Made by a program: the position numbers and the translations under genes
NCBI RefSeq assembly: GCF_009193185.1
Contig: NZ_VUKF01000013.1
Coordinates: 38,962-102,961 of the forward strand
Origin: Georgenia thermotolerans
GTDB taxonomy: Bacteria; Actinomycetota; Actinomycetes; Actinomycetales; Actinomycetaceae
Length of the DNA stretch: 64,000 nucleotides
Direction of reading: 5' to 3'
In this document: piece by piece, positions 27,005 through 35,909 of the stretch
How the letters are laid out: each line of letters begins with the position of its first letter
Position numbering within the stretch: the first letter of the stretch is position 1
The notes under the pieces: model-generated
The model's input: only the letters and a program-made list of their open reading frames with translations
Database searches by the model: none
Told to the model about the DNA's origin: nothing

Positions 27005-27052
27005 CCGTGGCAGAACCGTGGCAGGGGCCCATTCCGTGGCACAACCGTGGCA
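27005..27052. repeat. Four arm-type repeats beside attachment-like copy 2
   Basis: CCGTGGCA occurs at 27005, 27016, 27034 and 27045 (spacing 11, 18, 11 bp), about 150 bp right of the RNA 3'-end core. The layout nearly equals that at 9824-9872 but the octamer differs, as if for a related integrase with different arm specificity. The rest of 26857-27501 shows no gene. Confidence 0.6.
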
Positions 27053-27501
27053 CGAACTCATCCACCGTCGCAGGGTCTGCGAACGGAGAGCCCCCATCGT
27101 CGCGGGCCGAGGCTGCCGAGACCAAAGGCCGACATGTCACCGAGACGGTGCAGTGGTGCTCGACTGGTCGGCTTTCGTGGTTGACGCTAACCAACTCAAA
27201 CTGATCGTAGGTAGGGGTTTAGTTGGCGCCCACGGCCTCACGGCCGGCACTCACTCGGCCCTACTCGTCGCGCTCCTCATCGTTCCCGGGGCGACGGCGC
27301 GCTCGCTCGGCGAATCCGCTGGAGAGCTTGACCGCCACGGGAGTGCCACGGTCGAAGGGCCCGTTACAAAGGCGCCAGCGGAATCGACAGCCCTCGGCTC
27401 CTGTTTCGAGCAGGCTTCTCTCGCCTTCGCTGCCGCGTGCACCCATCGCTTCGCCTCTGATGACCGGCGACCGGACACAGGTGGTAGACCACGACCACAT
27501 C

Positions 27502-28536
27502 TCAGGCGGTGTCCCGCACCACCAGCCGCAGCAGGTCTCGTTCGAGATGAGGTGGCTCCCGGTTCTCCAGTGTGGCCAGGGCGCTGTCCGCGACGAACCG
27601 GCCCCAGGCGTCGGCGTCGATCGCGATGCTGGTCAGCGACAGCCGCGCGGCGGGAATGTCGTCGACCCCGATGAGGGCGAGGTCGTGGCCGGCACGCAGG
27701 CCGCGGCTGGCCAGCGCGGAGGAGAGGATGATGGCGATCTCGTCGTTGTGGGCGCACACGCCGTCGACAGCGTCATCGGTGCCGAGCCAGCGGTCGATCG
27801 CCGCGCTCGCGGTCTCGGGGTCGTCGGTGTCGACGTCGACGACGACCGGCTGGCCGATGCCGAGCTCGTGGCAGGCCTGGCGTACCCCCTCAAGCCGCTC
27901 GCGGGCGATCAGCTCGAGGCTGGGGTTGCTCGGGAAGGCGTACCCCAGGCGCCGGTGCCCCCGAGAGTGCAGGTAGCGGGCCTGCATGCGCCCGATCTCC
28001 TCGTGCGGCACGATGCCGTGCACCCGCAGGACCTTCGCGTCGCCCGGGGGGACGAAGTCGTCGGGCAGGTTCAGCCCGCCCATCCCGACGACGAGGGACG
28101 GCGAGACCAGCCGCCACAGGTCGTCCAGCGGCCGCACGGACTCGTCCACGCGGTGACTGAGCACCACGTAGCCGTGCTCGGCGAGGGAGACGTCGAGCTG
28201 GCGCAGCACCCGGCTCGAGACGAAGCCGATGGCGTAGTCACGCACCAGGGCGAGCACGATGTTGCTGGTGCCCAGCCGTAGGGACCGCGCCGGCGCGAAC
28301 GGCACGTGGCCGAGCTCCTTGGCGGTGCGCAGGACGAGCTCGCGCGTAGCGGTGGAGATCGAGCGCCCGGGGACGTCGTTGAGCACGTAGCTCACCGTCG
28401 CACGGGAGACACCAGAGGCCCTGGCCACGTCCGCGCTCGTCACCCGGCGCGGCGGGCGCCCGCTCCGGCCGGTCTCCGCCAGCTCGTGGCGGGGCACCGC
28501 GCGGCGGCCCTCGTCGCTCGTCGCGGACTCGGCCAT
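27502..28536 (-). CDS. LacI-family transcriptional regulator
   Basis: 344 residues. The LacI HTH and hinge helix are at about residues 32-80 (RVTSADVARASGVSRATVSY, VLNDVPGRSISTATRELVLR). A periplasmic-binding-like effector domain follows, with the family YAFPSNPSL and GVDDIPAARLSLTSI segments. It lies downstream of, and in the same direction as, the carbohydrate importer genes, separated by 64 bp, and probably represses them in the absence of their sugar. The effector is unknown. Confidence 0.92.
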   Translation of the reverse strand: MAESATSDEGRRAVPRHELAETGRSGRPPRRVTSADVARASGVSRATVSYVLNDVPGRSISTATRELVLRTAKELGHVPFAPARSLRLGTSNIVLALVRDYAIGFVSSRVLRQLDVSLAEHGYVVLSHRVDESVRPLDDLWRLVSPSLVVGMGGLNLPDDFVPPGDAKVLRVHGIVPHEEIGRMQARYLHSRGHRRLGYAFPSNPSLELIARERLEGVRQACHELGIGQPVVVDVDTDDPETASAAIDRWLGTDDAVDGVCAHNDEIAIILSSALASRGLRAGHDLALIGVDDIPAARLSLTSIAIDADAWGRFVADSALATLENREPPHLERDLLRLVVRDTA

Positions 28537-28600
28537 CGTGCACTTCCCTCAGCAGGGCGATAGGCCGGGCCGTGGTGGCCCGGCCCATCGCGGTGGTCAA

Positions 28601-29896
28601 CTAGCCCAGCTCGGCGTCCATCGCCTTCAGGATGTCCTCGGCGGTGCCGGTGCCCGCGAGGAGCGACTGCACCCCGGAGAACATGGCCTGCTGGATGCGC
28701 GGGTTCGGCCAGTCCTGGTCGAGGAACGGAACTGTCCGCCCATCGGAAAGATACTCGTTCGTCGTGACCAGGTTGACGTCGTCGTACTCCTCGCCGGTCG
28801 GGATGGCGGGGACGGTGCCCACCAGCGCGCCGTTGTATGCGGCGATGCCCTCCGGGCTGCCCAGGAAGTCGACGAAGTCGAAGGCGCCATCCTTGTTCTT
28901 GGCCGCGGCGTTCACCGCCGCGCCACCGGCGTTCGACGCGACCATGAGACTGGTGTTCGGGTCGTCGTCACCGGAGAACGGGTGGATGCGGAACTCGACG
29001 TCGGGGGCGAGGGACTCCATGGCCGCCAGCTGCGTCGCGATGCCGAAGTAGGCAACGGCCTCACCCGTGGCGACGAGCCGGTTCTGCTCCTCCTGGTTCG
29101 CACCTGTGGCGTCCTTGTTGAAGCAGCCGGCTTCGTTCATCTGGGAGAACTTGTCCATCGCCTCGACCCAGCCCGGCTCCTCGGAGAAGGTGGTCTCCCC
29201 GGAGCGGATCTGCTCACCGAAGTCGGGGTTCGTCGCGTAGACGAGGTCCGGCACGAGGCCGAAAAGGATGTTCTGGTTGGCGTTCAGCGTGGCCGAACCG
29301 ATCGCGTAGGCCGCCTTGCCCTGCGCCTTGGCGTCCTCGCAGAACGGGATGACCTCGCTCCACTGCGACGGCGGGGTCAGGCCGGCCTCATCCAGGGCGG
29401 TCTGGTTGTACCAGGGACCCCAGGAGGAGATGGCCGGGGCCATGAGGTACACGCTGCCGTCGATCGACGTCAGCTCGCGGATCGGGTCCGGGTAGTTCTC
29501 CACCCAGGACCGGTCGGAGAGATCCTCGAGGAACCCGCCGGGCGCGATCTCGGCGATGGACGCCGGGTTGCCGCGGGCGGGCCAGACGAAGACGACGTCG
29601 GCGGCTGTGCCGGCGCTCAGCTGGGTGCGGATGGTCGCCTGGTACTGCTCGACGTCGGCGGTGCTCAGCTTGATGTCGAGGTCCGGGTTCTGCTCCTGGT
29701 ACGCGGCCACCGCGGCCTCGATGCCCGCGGACTCCGAACCTTTCCAGAAGATGCTCAGGGACTTCCCGCCCCCGGAGCTCCCGCCGTCGCCGGAGCTGGC
29801 GCCTGCGCTGTTGTCGGTGCTGCACGCGGTCAAGGTCAGCGCCGCCGCGGCCATCGCGGCGAGCGCTCCCTTCGTGCGTCGCGCTGTCGTGCTCAA
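28601..29896 (-). CDS. Carbohydrate ABC transporter substrate-binding lipoprotein (family 1)
   Basis: 431 residues. A signal peptide ends in the lipobox LTACS (Cys about residue 25), so the protein is a membrane-anchored lipoprotein. A Gly/Ser linker leads into the extracellular family-1 fold: KSLSIFWKGSESAGIEAAVA, ADVVFVWPARGNPASIAEIA and EDLSDRSW. It captures a sugar or oligosaccharide for the two permeases encoded upstream. In most such operons the binding protein comes first; here it follows the permeases after a 108-bp gap holding three 27-bp repeats. It is the gene nearest the LacI gene at 27502-28536. Confidence 0.93.
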   Translation of the reverse strand: MSTTARRTKGALAAMAAAALTLTACSTDNSAGASSGDGGSSGGGKSLSIFWKGSESAGIEAAVAAYQEQNPDLDIKLSTADVEQYQATIRTQLSAGTAADVVFVWPARGNPASIAEIAPGGFLEDLSDRSWVENYPDPIRELTSIDGSVYLMAPAISSWGPWYNQTALDEAGLTPPSQWSEVIPFCEDAKAQGKAAYAIGSATLNANQNILFGLVPDLVYATNPDFGEQIRSGETTFSEEPGWVEAMDKFSQMNEAGCFNKDATGANQEEQNRLVATGEAVAYFGIATQLAAMESLAPDVEFRIHPFSGDDDPNTSLMVASNAGGAAVNAAAKNKDGAFDFVDFLGSPEGIAAYNGALVGTVPAIPTGEEYDDVNLVTTNEYLSDGRTVPFLDQDWPNPRIQQAMFSGVQSLLAGTGTAEDILKAMDAELG

Positions 29897-29912
29897 CGTG
29901 ATTCCTTCCGTT

Positions 29913-29989
29913 GCTGTGTCAGGGGCATGGACATGTCGTGCTGTGTCAGGGGGATGGGCATGTTGTGCTGTGTCAGGGTGGACGTGTTT
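29913..29989. repeat. Three tandem 27-bp repeats
   Basis: GCTGTGTCAGGG…ATGG.CATGT units begin at 29913, 29940 and 29967, the third partly degenerate. They lie in the gap between the second permease and the binding-protein gene, just upstream of the latter. They may be regulatory or a slippage product. Confidence 0.7.
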
Positions 29990-30004
29990 GACCGTTAAGG
30001 TCCC

Positions 30005-30826
30005 TCAGCCCTTGATCCCGCCGGCGAGACCTTGCATGAGGGATTTCTGGATGAAGAAGAACGCGACCAGCACCGGCAGGGCGCCGATGATGAGCGCTGC
30101 GAAGACGAGCTCCCACTCCGTGGCGTACTGGCCGACGAAGCTGTAGATGGCCACCGGGATCGTCTGGTTACCGCTCCCGCTGAGGTAGAGCAGCGGCTTA
30201 AGGAAGTCGTTCCAGATGAACAGTCCGTTGAGGATCACGACCGTGCCGGTGACCGGGCGTAGCAGCGGGAAGACCACGCGGAAGAACGCCTGGATGGGCG
30301 AGCACCCGTCGAGGGCGGCGGCCTCCTCGTAGTCACGCGGGATCTGCCGCAGGAACTGCACGTACAGGAACAGGGAGAACGGGATCCTCATGCCGACGTA
30401 AATGACGATCAGCGGGACCAGCGTGCCGATCAGGTTGAGGTCGCGGAACGTCTGGTACAGCGGGATGAGGCCCAGCTGGAACGGCACGAGCAGACCCACC
30501 ATGAACCCGTAGAACGCCGGCGCCGACCAGCGGGACGTCAGCCGGGCGAGCGGGTAGGCCGCCATCGCCGAGAGCACCACCAGCAGTGTGACGCTAACGA
30601 CGGTGATCACCACGGAGTTGCCGATCGCCCCGCCCAGGCTGGCCTCCTCCCACGCCCGGGCAAAGTTGTCGAACGTGGGCCGGGATGTGGGCGCGAGGGG
30701 CGAGGACAGATCCGACGCCGGGCGGACGGCGAGGTTGATCAGGATGTAGATCGGGAACAGGAAGGCCAGCGCGAGCAGCAACATCCCGCTCTCGAGTGTG
30801 CCGGTACGCCAGGTGTAGCGGTTCAC
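30005..30826 (-). CDS. Carbohydrate ABC transporter permease (MalG-type)
   Basis: 273 residues, six membrane helices. The cytoplasmic EAA loop that docks the ATPase reads DYEEAAALDGCSPIQAFFRV followed by VFPLLRP. The start is a GTG at 30826 overlapping the upstream permease stop by 4 bp; longer frames are not supported. With its partner it forms the channel for the family-1 binding protein. No ATP-binding gene is nearby, so a shared MsmK/UgpC-type ATPase encoded elsewhere is expected. Confidence 0.92.
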   Translation of the reverse strand: MNRYTWRTGTLESGMLLLALAFLFPIYILINLAVRPASDLSSPLAPTSRPTFDNFARAWEEASLGGAIGNSVVITVVSVTLLVVLSAMAAYPLARLTSRWSAPAFYGFMVGLLVPFQLGLIPLYQTFRDLNLIGTLVPLIVIYVGMRIPFSLFLYVQFLRQIPRDYEEAAALDGCSPIQAFFRVVFPLLRPVTGTVVILNGLFIWNDFLKPLLYLSGSGNQTIPVAIYSFVGQYATEWELVFAALIIGALPVLVAFFFIQKSLMQGLAGGIKG

Positions 30827-31812
30827 TTGTTCCCCTTCGTGTTGAGCAGGAAGCGGTACTGGATGACGCCGAGCACCGCGACGAACACGGTCAGCACGAC
30901 GGCCATGGCGGCGCTGTAGGCGAACTCGCCGTACTGGAAGGCGTTGCGGTAGACGAGCGTGGACAGGGAGTTCGTCGAGGACGCCGGCCCGCCCTGTGTG
31001 GTGACCCAGATCTGGTCGAAGATCATCAGGCCCCGGATGAGGGAGAGCATGAGGTTGACGGTGATGGCCGGCGCCAGCATCGGGCGCACGATGTACCAGA
31101 ACCGCTGCACGCCGTTGGCGCCGTCGAGTGCAGCGGCCTCGATCTGCTCCTCCGGCACGCCCTGCAACCCGGCGAGGTAGATGATCATCGCGTAGCCGGC
31201 GAACTGCCAGACCACCATGACGGCGATCGCCCCCAGGGCGATGTTGGGGTCCCCGAGCCAATTCTGAGCCCACGAGCCCAGGCCGACGAGCCGCAGCAGC
31301 TCGTTGATGGGCCCGTTGGGTGTGTAGATGAACTGCCAGAGGAAGGCGACGACGATCGAGAGCACGACGACGGGCGCGAAGAAGATCAGGCGCAGCGCGT
31401 GCCGGCTCTTGATCTTGGAGTTAACCGCGAGCGCGAGAGCGAGCCCGATGATGTTCTCCACGATCGTCACCCCCACGGCGAGCAGGAGCGTGTTGACGAT
31501 CGCCCGGACCGCTTGAGAGTCGTTGAACATTCGGATGAAGTTGTCGAGCCCGACGAAGGACCACTCGGGGTTGAGCCCGTCCCAGTCGGTCAGCGCGAAC
31601 CCGGCGCCCTGAGCGCTGGGCATGATAACGACGAAGACGTACGGGATCGCCGCCGGGAGCAGGAACCACCACAGCGGCGAAATGCGCCGGCGTGGCGCGC
31701 GCCTGCGCGGCGCCCGCTCCGGACCGCGCCGCACGGCCGGCGCGTCGACCTGCGGTGGCTCAGCGCTCGCGAGGGTAATCTGCGAATCTGGCTGCATCCG
31801 AATCCTCTCCAA
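30823..31812 (-). CDS. Carbohydrate ABC transporter permease (MalF-type)
   Basis: 329 residues. An N-terminal cytoplasmic Arg/Pro-rich stretch of about 45 residues precedes six helices. The EAA motif is QIEAAALDGANGVQRFWYIV followed by RPMLAP. It is the first gene of the permease pair and lies 98 bp downstream of a LacI-family gene read in the same direction. Typical length, nothing missing. Confidence 0.92.
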   Translation of the reverse strand: MERIRMQPDSQITLASAEPPQVDAPAVRRGPERAPRRRAPRRRISPLWWFLLPAAIPYVFVVIMPSAQGAGFALTDWDGLNPEWSFVGLDNFIRMFNDSQAVRAIVNTLLLAVGVTIVENIIGLALALAVNSKIKSRHALRLIFFAPVVVLSIVVAFLWQFIYTPNGPINELLRLVGLGSWAQNWLGDPNIALGAIAVMVVWQFAGYAMIIYLAGLQGVPEEQIEAAALDGANGVQRFWYIVRPMLAPAITVNLMLSLIRGLMIFDQIWVTTQGGPASSTNSLSTLVYRNAFQYGEFAYSAAMAVVLTVFVAVLGVIQYRFLLNTKGNK

Positions 31813-31910
31813 TCGTCAACCGACTCTCGCCTGAGCACCGGGGAGCGGTCTTGCACGGGAGGGACGCGCACTTGGCAGGAACCGCCACTTGCGTGATGCC
31901 GCCGTTCCTC

Positions 31911-32960
31911 CTACTCCACCGGCACCCCCACGCGCTCGGAGCCGCGCAGGACGAGCCGGGTCGCGACCACCCGCGCCTGCAGCTCCTGCGGGCCGCTCTC
32001 GTCCAGCCGGTCCAGCAGGATCCGCGCGGCCTCCCGCCCGATCTCCGCCGGGTCAGCGATCACGGTGCTGAGCGGCGGGTCGAGCAGTTCGGCGAGCGGG
32101 ACGTCATCGAAGCCGACGACGCCCACTCGATGCTGCAAGTTCCTCGCATGCAGGTGACGCAGGGTCCACTCCGTGATCACGTTCTGAGTGCTGACGATCG
32201 CCGACGGCGCCCGCTGCCCGGCGAGCATGGCGTCTAGCCGGTGCGGCAGGCCCTCCTCCTCCACCTCGGTGAGAACTAGGGCGTCGTCGTACCCGCCGGG
32301 GGCGACGAGCGCAGTGCGGAACCCCTCGAGACGCTGCTCGGTGGAGGTGATGCCGCGCCGGCCCCCGAGGAAGGCGATGCGTCGGTGCCCAGCCGCGGTG
32401 AGCGCCTCCACCGCGGCGGTGACGCCGGCGGCGTTGTCCGCCATGACGCTGTCGAACGTGGAGTCCCGGGGGGCGCGGTCGACGACGACGACGGGCACGC
32501 CCGCCCGCCGTTCGCGTTCCAACGCGCCCGTCTCCGGCCCGGCCGGCGCGACGATGAGGCCGTCGACGCCGTGGGAGGAGAAGGCCGAAAGAATCTCGTC
32601 CTCGCGCCGCGGGTCGCGCCCCGACCCGGCCACCAGCGCCACGGAGCCGTGGGCGGTGAGCACCTCGTCGACCCCGCGGTGCAGTTGGGAGAAGAAGGGG
32701 TTGGCGACGTCGTCCACCACGAGGCCGATGAGGCCGGAGCGACCGTCGGAGCGGCGCAGCGCGCTCGCCCGGCGGTCTGGCCGGTAGCCCAGCAGCGCGG
32801 TCGCATCCTGCACCCGGCGCAACGCCTCGGGGGCCACCGCGCCGGATCCGTTGACCACGCGGGAGACGGTGCTCAGGCTCACTCCCGCGACGGCGGCGAC
32901 GTCACGCATGGTGGCGCGCCGCTGCGGGCCGACCGAGTCGCTGCTCGAAAACGTTTCCAC
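31911..32960 (-). CDS. LacI-family transcriptional regulator
   Basis: Up to 349 residues. HTH TMRDVAAVAGVSLSTVSRVV is near residue 17, the effector domain carries GLIGLVVDDVANPFFSQLHR, and VGFDDVPLAELLDPPLSTV is near the C-terminus. The start is GTG at 32960 or ATG at 32909; with the latter, the operator-like GAAAACGTTTCC at 32947-32958 falls in the leader, which suits autoregulation. A sister site lies just upstream of the divergent alcohol dehydrogenase. It probably controls that gene, the aldo/keto reductase and itself. Confidence 0.92.
   Translation of the reverse strand: METFSSSDSVGPQRRATMRDVAAVAGVSLSTVSRVVNGSGAVAPEALRRVQDATALLGYRPDRRASALRRSDGRSGLIGLVVDDVANPFFSQLHRGVDEVLTAHGSVALVAGSGRDPRREDEILSAFSSHGVDGLIVAPAGPETGALERERRAGVPVVVVDRAPRDSTFDSVMADNAAGVTAAVEALTAAGHRRIAFLGGRRGITSTEQRLEGFRTALVAPGGYDDALVLTEVEEEGLPHRLDAMLAGQRAPSAIVSTQNVITEWTLRHLHARNLQHRVGVVGFDDVPLAELLDPPLSTVIADPAEIGREAARILLDRLDESGPQELQARVVATRLVLRGSERVGVPVE
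32947..32958. promoter_or_regulatory. LacI-type operator candidate
   Basis: GAAAACGTTTCC, built on the central AACGTT palindrome common to LacI-family operators, at the 5' end of the LacI gene. Nearly the same sequence (GAAAACGTTACC) recurs at 33119-33130. Confidence 0.6.
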
Positions 32961-33118
32961 CTGCCGAGCATATGCGACCGGGCACCTCGCGGCTCCGAGG
33001 GGAGACGAGCGGGCCCCAAACTTCGACTATTTCGCTAGGAAAGACCCCATCACGGGAGGTCGAGAGGTCGGCTGCCGCACCGCTGGTTGACCTACGGGGC
33101 CGGCACCTCTACATTCCT

Positions 33119-33130
33119 GAAAACGTTACC
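33119..33130. promoter_or_regulatory. LacI-type operator candidate
   Basis: GAAAACGTTACC, 22 bp upstream of the alcohol dehydrogenase start. It shares 11 of 12 positions with the site at the divergent LacI gene. Confidence 0.6.
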
Positions 33131-33151
33131 AATGCCAAGAAGGGATGTGCT

Positions 33152-34126
33152 GTGCGCGCAGTGGTGCTGACCGAACCCGGGAGGGTCGAGGTGGTGGAGG
33201 GGTGGCCGGACCCTCAGTGCGGACCCGACGACGTCGTCGTGGAGATGCGCGGCGTGGGGCTGTGCGGCACCGACCTGGCGATGGTCGACGGCAAGGCCGC
33301 GCCGCCGCAGTTCCCCTGGGTGATCGGCCACGAGGGGGGTGGGGTCATCGCAGCCGTCGGCGAGCGGGTGACCGACCGTAAGGTGGGCGACCGCGTCGTC
33401 ATCGAACCCAACTTCGGCTGCGGCACATGCGCCGTTTGCGCCGCCGGCCACACCTCGCGTTGTGACGCGCGCCTGAGCGCGGGCTTCAACGTCCCCGGGT
33501 TACTCTCCGAGCTGGTCGCGGTGCCTGCCGAGTACACGTGGGTGGTGCCCGAGAGCATCAGCGACGTCCAGCTCGCCTGCCTCGAGCCGCTCGCCGTGGC
33601 CCACCACGCGGTGCTGCGCTCGGGCGTGCGGGCCGGGCAGGAGTGCCTGGTCATCGGCGCCGGATCCGTCGGCCAGCTCATCAGCCAGTGCGTCCTGGCC
33701 GTCGGCGGCGTGCCGGTCGTGACCGACCCCCACCCGGGGCGGCTCGAGGTGGCCACGAGCCTGGGGGCCCGCGTCGAGGAGGGCCCGCGCGCGGGCCGGT
33801 ACCCGCACGTCTTCGAGACGTCCGGGGTGGGCGCGGTGTGGCCCGGTGCGCTCGAGGCCGCGGCGCGCGGCGGCGTCATCACCCTCATCGGATTCATGCG
33901 CGACACCGTGGAGCTGACCCCGGTGGAGCTAGTGCGCCGCCAGATCACGGTCCGCGGCCACCTCATCTACGACCACCCGGCGGATTTCGCCGCCACCATC
34001 GAGACCGTTGCCGAGGGTCGGCTCGTCCCCGAGCAGGCCGTTCAGGCGACCTTCGCCGCCGAGGACGCGGTCGCCGCGTTCGCCGCCGTCCGCCAGGTCC
34101 CTGGCAAGACCTGGATCCGCTGGTAA
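33152..34126 (+). CDS. Zinc-dependent polyol/sugar dehydrogenase (MDR superfamily)
   Basis: 324 residues. Catalytic-zinc segment GVGLCGTDLAMVDGKAAP then VIGHEGGG. Structural-zinc cysteines are in NFGCGTCAVCAAGHTSRCD. The Rossmann motif is CLVIGAGSVGQLISQCVLA. The GTG at 33152 has AGAAGGGA 7 nt upstream. It is divergent from the LacI gene with an operator-like site in its leader and 11 nt ahead of the aldo/keto reductase. As the downstream cluster holds a tetrulose-phosphate module, a tetritol or aldose/ketose dehydrogenase role is plausible but unproven. Confidence 0.9.
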   Translation: MRAVVLTEPGRVEVVEGWPDPQCGPDDVVVEMRGVGLCGTDLAMVDGKAAPPQFPWVIGHEGGGVIAAVGERVTDRKVGDRVVIEPNFGCGTCAVCAAGHTSRCDARLSAGFNVPGLLSELVAVPAEYTWVVPESISDVQLACLEPLAVAHHAVLRSGVRAGQECLVIGAGSVGQLISQCVLAVGGVPVVTDPHPGRLEVATSLGARVEEGPRAGRYPHVFETSGVGAVWPGALEAAARGGVITLIGFMRDTVELTPVELVRRQITVRGHLIYDHPADFAATIETVAEGRLVPEQAVQATFAAEDAVAAFAAVRQVPGKTWIRW

Positions 34127-34137
34127 GGAGAAAACAC

Positions 34138-35034
34138 ATGACCTTCGACGCCGACCACCTCGCGCCGGTCACCCTGGGCACCACGGTCCTCGGCAAGCGG
34201 GAGAGCGCCAACCCCGAGCTCGCGGACGCCCTCCTCGCCTCGCCGTTCCCGCAGATCGACACCTCCAACGTCTACGCCGCCGGCCAGAGCGAAAAGCTCC
34301 TCGGCGACGCGATCGGGCGCGCCGGCGGCCTACCCGCCGGCAAGACCGTCTTCTCCAAGGTCGACCAGCACCCGGAGACCGGCAGGTTCGACGGCGACCG
34401 CGTGCTGCGCTCCTTCGAGGAGACCCTGGAGCGGCTGCGTCTGGACCGCCTGCCCCTGCTGCACCTGCACGACCCGTACACGATCACCTTCGCTGAGGCG
34501 ATGGCCCCCGGCGGCGCGGTGGAGGCACTCACCCGGCTGCGCGACGAAGGCGCGGTCGACGCCATCGGCATCGCCGCCGGCACCCGCGAGCTCGTGGAGC
34601 GGTACGTCTCCTCGGACGCCTTCGACGCCGTCCTGACGCACAACCGCTACACGCTCGTGGACCGCAGCGCCGAGCGCATCCTGCAGCTGGCGGCAGAGCG
34701 GGACATGGCGGTGTTCAACGCCGCCCCGTTCGGCGGGGGGATCCTGGCCGGCTCCCAAACTCGGGGGGCGACCTACGGCTACCGCCCGGCCTCCCCCGAG
34801 CTGCTGGCGTTCATCGAGCGCCTGCACACCACGGCGGCAGACCTGGGGGTGGACCTCACCGCCGCGGCCCTGCAGTTTTCGCTGCGCGAGCCACGCATCC
34901 ACTCGACGGTGGTGGGCATCTACTCCCTCGAACGCCTGCAGGACCTGCCGCGCCTAACCGAGACTCAGATCACCGAGGAGTTCTGGAGCGCGGTGGGCGA
35001 GCTGGGCACCCCGCCCCCCTCCCCCAACGACTGA
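34138..35034 (+). CDS. Aldo/keto reductase-family sugar dehydrogenase
   Basis: 298 residues from the ATG at 34138 (AAGGAG upstream). A TIM-barrel aldo/keto reductase: DTSNVYAAGQSEKLLGDAIG carries the catalytic Asp and Tyr, VFSKV the Lys and LLHLHDPY the His region. The pattern recalls the L-fucose/D-threo-aldose 1-dehydrogenase branch, which oxidises aldoses to lactones; the substrate here is not known. It is co-transcribed with the upstream dehydrogenase. A perfect terminator follows at 35076-35107. Confidence 0.9.
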   Translation: MTFDADHLAPVTLGTTVLGKRESANPELADALLASPFPQIDTSNVYAAGQSEKLLGDAIGRAGGLPAGKTVFSKVDQHPETGRFDGDRVLRSFEETLERLRLDRLPLLHLHDPYTITFAEAMAPGGAVEALTRLRDEGAVDAIGIAAGTRELVERYVSSDAFDAVLTHNRYTLVDRSAERILQLAAERDMAVFNAAPFGGGILAGSQTRGATYGYRPASPELLAFIERLHTTAADLGVDLTAAALQFSLREPRIHSTVVGIYSLERLQDLPRLTETQITEEFWSAVGELGTPPPSPND

Positions 35035-35075
35035 ACCAGCGCGCCCCGGCACGTTCGGAGGCGCCGGCCATCATC

Positions 35076-35107
35076 AGGCGCGGGGAACGTCCACGTTCCC
35101 CGCGCCT
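35076..35107. terminator. Bidirectional terminator hairpin
   Basis: A perfect 15-bp inverted repeat AGGCGCGGGGAACGT / ACGTTCCCCGCGCCT with a 2-nt spacer, between the convergent ends of the aldo/keto reductase and the VOC gene. Confidence 0.75.
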
Positions 35108-35116
35108 GCGTGGGTC

Positions 35117-35653
35117 CTACCGCGGCGCCCAGAGGTCGGTGCGTCCCGTGGCCGGGTCGAGCGGCAGCAGTGAGCCGTCGTCGGCCACGATGGGCCCGGG
35201 CAGCGGCGAGACCATCTCGAGCCGGATCCCGTCGAGCGCCGACCGTTCGGTGAAGGCCACGAGCGCCGTGCCGTCCTTGGTGAAGGACCACCCGTCGTCG
35301 CCCACACCGATCGCCGCGAGCCGAGCCATGCGGGCCCGCACGTCGCGGACCTGGGCGAAGCCGAGGTGGTGCGGGCCGATCTCCGCGGCCCCCAACGCGC
35401 CCTCGCCGGTGACCTCCATGAGTTCGATGCGCGGCGGGCCCTCCTTCGAGAAGCTGATGCGGGCGTCGTGGTCGTGGAGTTCGGGGTCGCTGCGGTCCGA
35501 CCAGCGCGAGGTCCGGTAGCGCGCGATCGGGCTGAAGGTGCAGCCGGTGGCGGCGCTCCACCACAGGATCGCCTCCTCTAGGTCCGGCACGAGGAAGGCG
35601 ATGTGGTCGATGAGCGCCGGCGACCCGGCCGCGTTCACGGGTGTGTCCGTCAC
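35117..35653 (-). CDS. VOC-family (glyoxalase-fold) protein A
   Basis: About 178 residues from the GTG at 35653. Paired beta-alpha-beta modules with metal-ligand positions at DHIAFLVPDL (His), IELMEVTGEG (Glu), GPHHLGFAQV (His) and IRLEMVSPLPG (Glu). It is a clear paralogue of the protein at 40317-40850: both share TFSPIARYRT, DARISFS.EGPPRIELME and a common C-terminal R-DLWAPR. The VOC fold serves epimerases, lyases, dioxygenases and binding proteins; the activity is unknown. It is divergent from the AraC regulator, across three GTTAC-type palindromes. Confidence 0.85.
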   Translation of the reverse strand: MTDTPVNAAGSPALIDHIAFLVPDLEEAILWWSAATGCTFSPIARYRTSRWSDRSDPELHDHDARISFSKEGPPRIELMEVTGEGALGAAEIGPHHLGFAQVRDVRARMARLAAIGVGDDGWSFTKDGTALVAFTERSALDGIRLEMVSPLPGPIVADDGSLLPLDPATGRTDLWAPR

Positions 35654-35823
35654 GGGGCCACGATGCCCCGCGCCCCGGAAGAACGCTTGTCCTCCCGCGC
35701 CAGCGTCTAGTGCACCAATGCCATCCCCGCCGCACCGGCCCGGCCCGCCGCCACCGATGAAAACAGCTTCCGGGCGTCCGCAGGCATTCTGGGGACTTGC
35801 GCCGATCACCTCCGATATGCGAG

Positions 35824-35850
35824 GTTACACGCGTCACTTACACGAGTAAC
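35824..35850. promoter_or_regulatory. Two adjoining 14-bp operator candidates
   Basis: GTTACACGCGTCAC (35824-35837) abuts CTTACACGAGTAAC (35837-35850). Both fit GTTAC-N4-GTAAC. They lie between the VOC gene and the AraC gene. Confidence 0.65.
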
Positions 35851-35909
35851 CCTCCCTCCCCCTCGTGCAGGACCCCGAGCAACGACCGCTCCCCGCCGTC
35901 CTGTCTGAA

